Shown piece after piece: positions 61,463 through 64,000 of a stretch of DNA of 64,000 nt (within the stretch, counting starts at the first letter, position 1; every line of letters begins with the position of its first letter). A program made the position numbers and the translations under genes. Source of the DNA: Firmicutes bacterium ADurb.Bin146 (GTDB lineage: Bacteria; Bacillota; Clostridia; DUPQ01); the NCBI GenBank assembly GCA_002070475.1, contig MWDI01000039.1:1-64000 (forward strand), given 5' to 3'. The notes beneath the pieces were generated by a model. That model was not told the origin of the DNA, ran no database searches, and worked only from the letters and a program-made list of their open reading frames with translations.

Positions 61463-63823
61463 ATGAAAAAGAATGTAGTTCGTATAGGAATTCTAATAAT
61501 TATTCTTACTTTCTGCATCATATTGAAAACAATGCAGCCTGATGTTAATGTTACTTTGCTTTATGAGGATGAGAGAGTCCAGACTGAATACGCGACTGTA
61601 CAGCAACCATCAACAACAGCTGTATTAAGAGGAGCATGGGAAAATGCTGTTGTAATAAACAGTGATACTACAAATACATTGGTATTTAGCGATTCATATA
61701 GTGAAAAATGGTTTGTAATAGAATCTATTCCGCTAGGTAAATCAGTATCAATAAATATAAGCTGTGATGACACTGCTGTTTCAGGCGTTATATCATCTCT
61801 TTATTTTAAATCTGATGTAGATTCCTTAGGTAATAATGCAGAAAGACTTTTCGGTACTTATGCACTGAACAAAAAAGCTGTTTACAAAATACTGAAAGAG
61901 GGTTCTTATTATTTAAAGGTTTCTATACTTGGAAATAGCGCTGTGGGTAGTGAAATAAAACTTAGTTATTCTATTACACAAAATGATATATATGAAGAGA
62001 ATGATAGTTGGGGAAAAGCAACAGAAATTAATATAAGAAAGCCTTATATCATAGATATATCTGCAGTAAATGATATAGACTGGTTTAAGATTAAATTACA
62101 GGAAGACCAGTCATTACAATATATAATTAATAATGGTGACAGTTCAAGCAAAAAGGTAAATGTCGCTGTATATAAACAAGAGGATTTGGTAAAATACGGG
62201 GATAAGGCTCCAGTAATATTCACATCTTCTGAATTGAATAAATACTTTACCCATAAGACAGACAAAGATCAAACATACTTTTTAAAGGTATATGCTCCGG
62301 TTAGCGGATCAGTACTTAATAATGTTACTCTTATAACCGATATAATTGAACCAGACAGTCTTGAAGGGAATGATACTTATGATAAAGCAATAATTCTGAA
62401 AACCGGAACAATTAAAACAATTACAATATCAGCTTCAAATGATATTGATTGGTTGATGGTTAAGACTGAAAAACCGGGTCAGACAATAAAACTGAATATA
62501 AGAAATGCATCTTTATCAGGATCAAAACTGGTATGTGAGTGGTATGAGGTTTCACAACTGCTTGCTGATAGTGATACAGCAGAACCGATATATACATCAA
62601 AAGGAGCAAAGACTTCTTATGTATATATTGAGGAGGAAGGAATATATTATCTTAAGCTTTATACGGAAGATAATAGTGTTATAACAACACCAATTGAAAT
62701 AAGTTACACAATTATTCCAGCAGATAAATACGAACCTAATAATAATTTTCAGAGCGCAAAAGACATTACAGCAAGCCGTGAAACAAGTTTCACTCTTCCC
62801 GCCTTAAACGATAAGGACTGGTTTACGGTAAAAACACATAAAGACAACCAAGCATTAAGGCTTACTATACATATGGTAAAGACAACAGCAATTGTTAATA
62901 TTAACGTGTACAAACAGGAGGACGTAGAAGCATATGGTAATGCAGTTCCGATTTACAGCTTTAACAGCAGCCAGTCGCCATATATATATATGCTTGAGAA
63001 AAAAGGCACCTATTTTATTGAAATAACATCAAATACTATTATTTCTGATGAATGCATACTTTATCATTCATTACTGGACCCTGATTCGAATGAGCCGAAT
63101 AACAGTAAAGAAGAAGCAAAATATTTTGAAACTGGCGATGTAAAAGTTTTTACCTTATCCGGAGTTAATGATGAAGACTGGTTTAGAGTAAACATTGAAA
63201 AAGATAACAGCATTTTAGAGTACAAATTGAAATCTGACTATAACAGATATGCGAAAGTTTTAATATACAGTGAATCGGAATTGAATAGCTATGAGGAATA
63301 TGCGGTACCATTATTTACATCCAGTGAATATGACGAACTTGTAACATATAAGTTTGAAAAAGCAGGAACTTATTATTTTAAGGTATATTCAGATATTCCC
63401 ATTATGGATGAAACAAGCATTGAATATACTATTAAGCAATCAGATATATATGAAAATAATGACATATGGCAGAAAGCAACGACAATTAATGCAAATGAAG
63501 AAATTAAATTTACAATAAGAGCGTCAAATGATGTTGACTGGTTTAAGATAATCAATACAAAAATGAATAAGATGAGCTTTTCTTTTACTATCGACCAGAT
63601 GTATCTTGCAAAAGATATTATAAACATATATGTATACAGGGAAGTTGATTTACTTAATTACGGAACCAGTGCACAACACATATGCTTATCCAGAACATCA
63701 GATTTATCAAATATATTGGATATATCAGAAGGAGTATATTACATAAAAGCAATATCCGTTAATGATAAGGCATTTGATCATGAGTTCACTTTTAAAGCTA
63801 ATATATTCGTGATGCTGGACTGA
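61463..63823 (+). CDS. Secreted or anchored protein with five PPC-like repeats
   Basis: The 786-residue protein starts with a membrane helix or signal (VRIGILIIILTFCIILKTM). A partial first unit (about 50-170) is followed by five repeats of roughly 120 residues starting near 172, 295, 419, 538 and 659. Each opens with an acidic phrase such as YEENDSWGKATEI, LEGNDTYDKAIIL, YEPNNNFQSAKDI, NEPNNSKEEAKYF or YENNDIWQKATTI. About 25 residues later comes a SNDVDWFKI/VNDEDWFRV phrase. This is the pattern of bacterial pre-peptidase C-terminal (PPC) domains, calcium-influenced beta-sandwiches often found on secreted enzymes. No catalytic domain is present. Confidence 0.8.
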   Translation: MKKNVVRIGILIIILTFCIILKTMQPDVNVTLLYEDERVQTEYATVQQPSTTAVLRGAWENAVVINSDTTNTLVFSDSYSEKWFVIESIPLGKSVSINISCDDTAVSGVISSLYFKSDVDSLGNNAERLFGTYALNKKAVYKILKEGSYYLKVSILGNSAVGSEIKLSYSITQNDIYEENDSWGKATEINIRKPYIIDISAVNDIDWFKIKLQEDQSLQYIINNGDSSSKKVNVAVYKQEDLVKYGDKAPVIFTSSELNKYFTHKTDKDQTYFLKVYAPVSGSVLNNVTLITDIIEPDSLEGNDTYDKAIILKTGTIKTITISASNDIDWLMVKTEKPGQTIKLNIRNASLSGSKLVCEWYEVSQLLADSDTAEPIYTSKGAKTSYVYIEEEGIYYLKLYTEDNSVITTPIEISYTIIPADKYEPNNNFQSAKDITASRETSFTLPALNDKDWFTVKTHKDNQALRLTIHMVKTTAIVNINVYKQEDVEAYGNAVPIYSFNSSQSPYIYMLEKKGTYFIEITSNTIISDECILYHSLLDPDSNEPNNSKEEAKYFETGDVKVFTLSGVNDEDWFRVNIEKDNSILEYKLKSDYNRYAKVLIYSESELNSYEEYAVPLFTSSEYDELVTYKFEKAGTYYFKVYSDIPIMDETSIEYTIKQSDIYENNDIWQKATTINANEEIKFTIRASNDVDWFKIINTKMNKMSFSFTIDQMYLAKDIINIYVYREVDLLNYGTSAQHICLSRTSDLSNILDISEGVYYIKAISVNDKAFDHEFTFKANIFVMLD

Positions 63824-63871
63824 TAACCGTTGTGTATGATAAAATTGAACATAGCTTATTAGGAGGTATGT

Positions 63872-64000
63872 ATGCAATATATCAAGACAAAGCATGTGGA
63901 TATAACTGATGGATTTTGGAGAAAGAGACAGAAGATAAATAAAGAAGTTACAGTTAAAGCTGTCCAGGACAGATTTCTTGAAACAGGAAGGTTTGATGCT
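63872..64000 (+). CDS. GH127-type beta-L-arabinofuranosidase-like protein (start only)
   Basis: The window ends 43 codons into this gene. The N-terminus, with VDITDGFWRKRQKINKEVTV and LETGRFDA, matches the opening of glycoside hydrolase family 127 (DUF1680) proteins, which release beta-L-arabinofuranose from plant glycans. AGGAGG lies five bases before the ATG at 63872. The rest lies to the right of the window. Confidence 0.75.
   Translation, partial: MQYIKTKHVDITDGFWRKRQKINKEVTVKAVQDRFLETGRFDA

Overview
This is a chromosomal window around the replication origin of an AT-rich, low-G+C anaerobic Firmicute, most likely a member of the Clostridia. The evidence is the gene order dnaA-dnaN-recF-remB-gyrB-parA-parB, two perfect consensus parS sites, a six-gene rnfCDGEAB operon, cyclic-di-AMP proteins (a BusR-like regulator and DarA), Bacillota-type RemB and DnaD, GTP-type PEP carboxykinase, and AGGAGG-type ribosome binding sites. 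No species can be named from the sequence alone. Genes left of oriC (about 14-15.8 kb) all read leftwards and most genes right of it read rightwards, as expected for leading-strand bias from a bidirectional origin.

Left arm (1-15.5 kb): a five-gene leftward cluster resembles the later steps of staphyloxanthin synthesis: two CrtN/CrtP/CrtI-type FAD oxidoreductases, a CrtQ-like glycosyltransferase, a CrtO-like acyltransferase and an MBOAT acyltransferase. No carotenoid synthase is present in the window, and one oxidoreductase carries an unusual C-terminal Fe-S-like domain. Then come two tRNA-Ser genes behind one strong promoter, followed by DUF4446-parB-parA-gyrB-remB-recF-dnaN-dnaA. The parS sites sit in the two gaps that bracket parAB. 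The origin is bipartite: DnaA boxes lie upstream of dnaA, and a DnaA-box/DnaA-trio/AT-rich unwinding module lies between dnaA and dnaN.

Right arm, 15.8-31 kb: divergent from dnaA is a tight four-gene operon of a GntR-RCK_C (BusR-like) regulator, DarA, a cobalamin-binding mutase-like protein and an opine-dehydrogenase-like protein. A decaying TetR/short-chain-dehydrogenase pair follows, with the operator intact but the regulator destroyed and the dehydrogenase truncated by an in-frame TAG. Then come pckG, a GH32/43-like protein, a MATE - DUF819 - glycerol-1-phosphate dehydrogenase operon, tRNA-Ser(GGA), a Gfo/Idh/MocA oxidoreductase, and prfC, whose full-length frame appears to start at an ATT codon.

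31-48.5 kb: a DUF1538 membrane protein with a double PII-like protein; a two-component system followed by a copper P-type ATPase whose C-terminal CopZ-like domain has its own internal ribosome binding site; an HD hydrolase with GtrA; a membrane diguanylate cyclase; threonine dehydrogenase-ispE-acpS-yhaO/yhaN; a DnaD protein; tRNA-Arg; and a lipoprotein gene preceded by a decayed fragment of its own paralogue.

48.5-64 kb: the Rnf ferredoxin:NAD+ oxidoreductase operon; gyrA, unlinked from gyrB and followed by a cluster of three perfect DnaA boxes; a PadR-DUF1700-DUF4097 operon; PAP2 phosphatase; a zinc-ribbon membrane protein; an EF-P 5-aminopentanone reductase-like SDR; a secreted protein of five PPC-like repeats; and the start of a GH127 gene. 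I saw no insertion sequence, prophage, CRISPR array or rRNA. Start codons were re-chosen from ribosome binding sites where needed. All family names rest on motif recognition, not on database searches.
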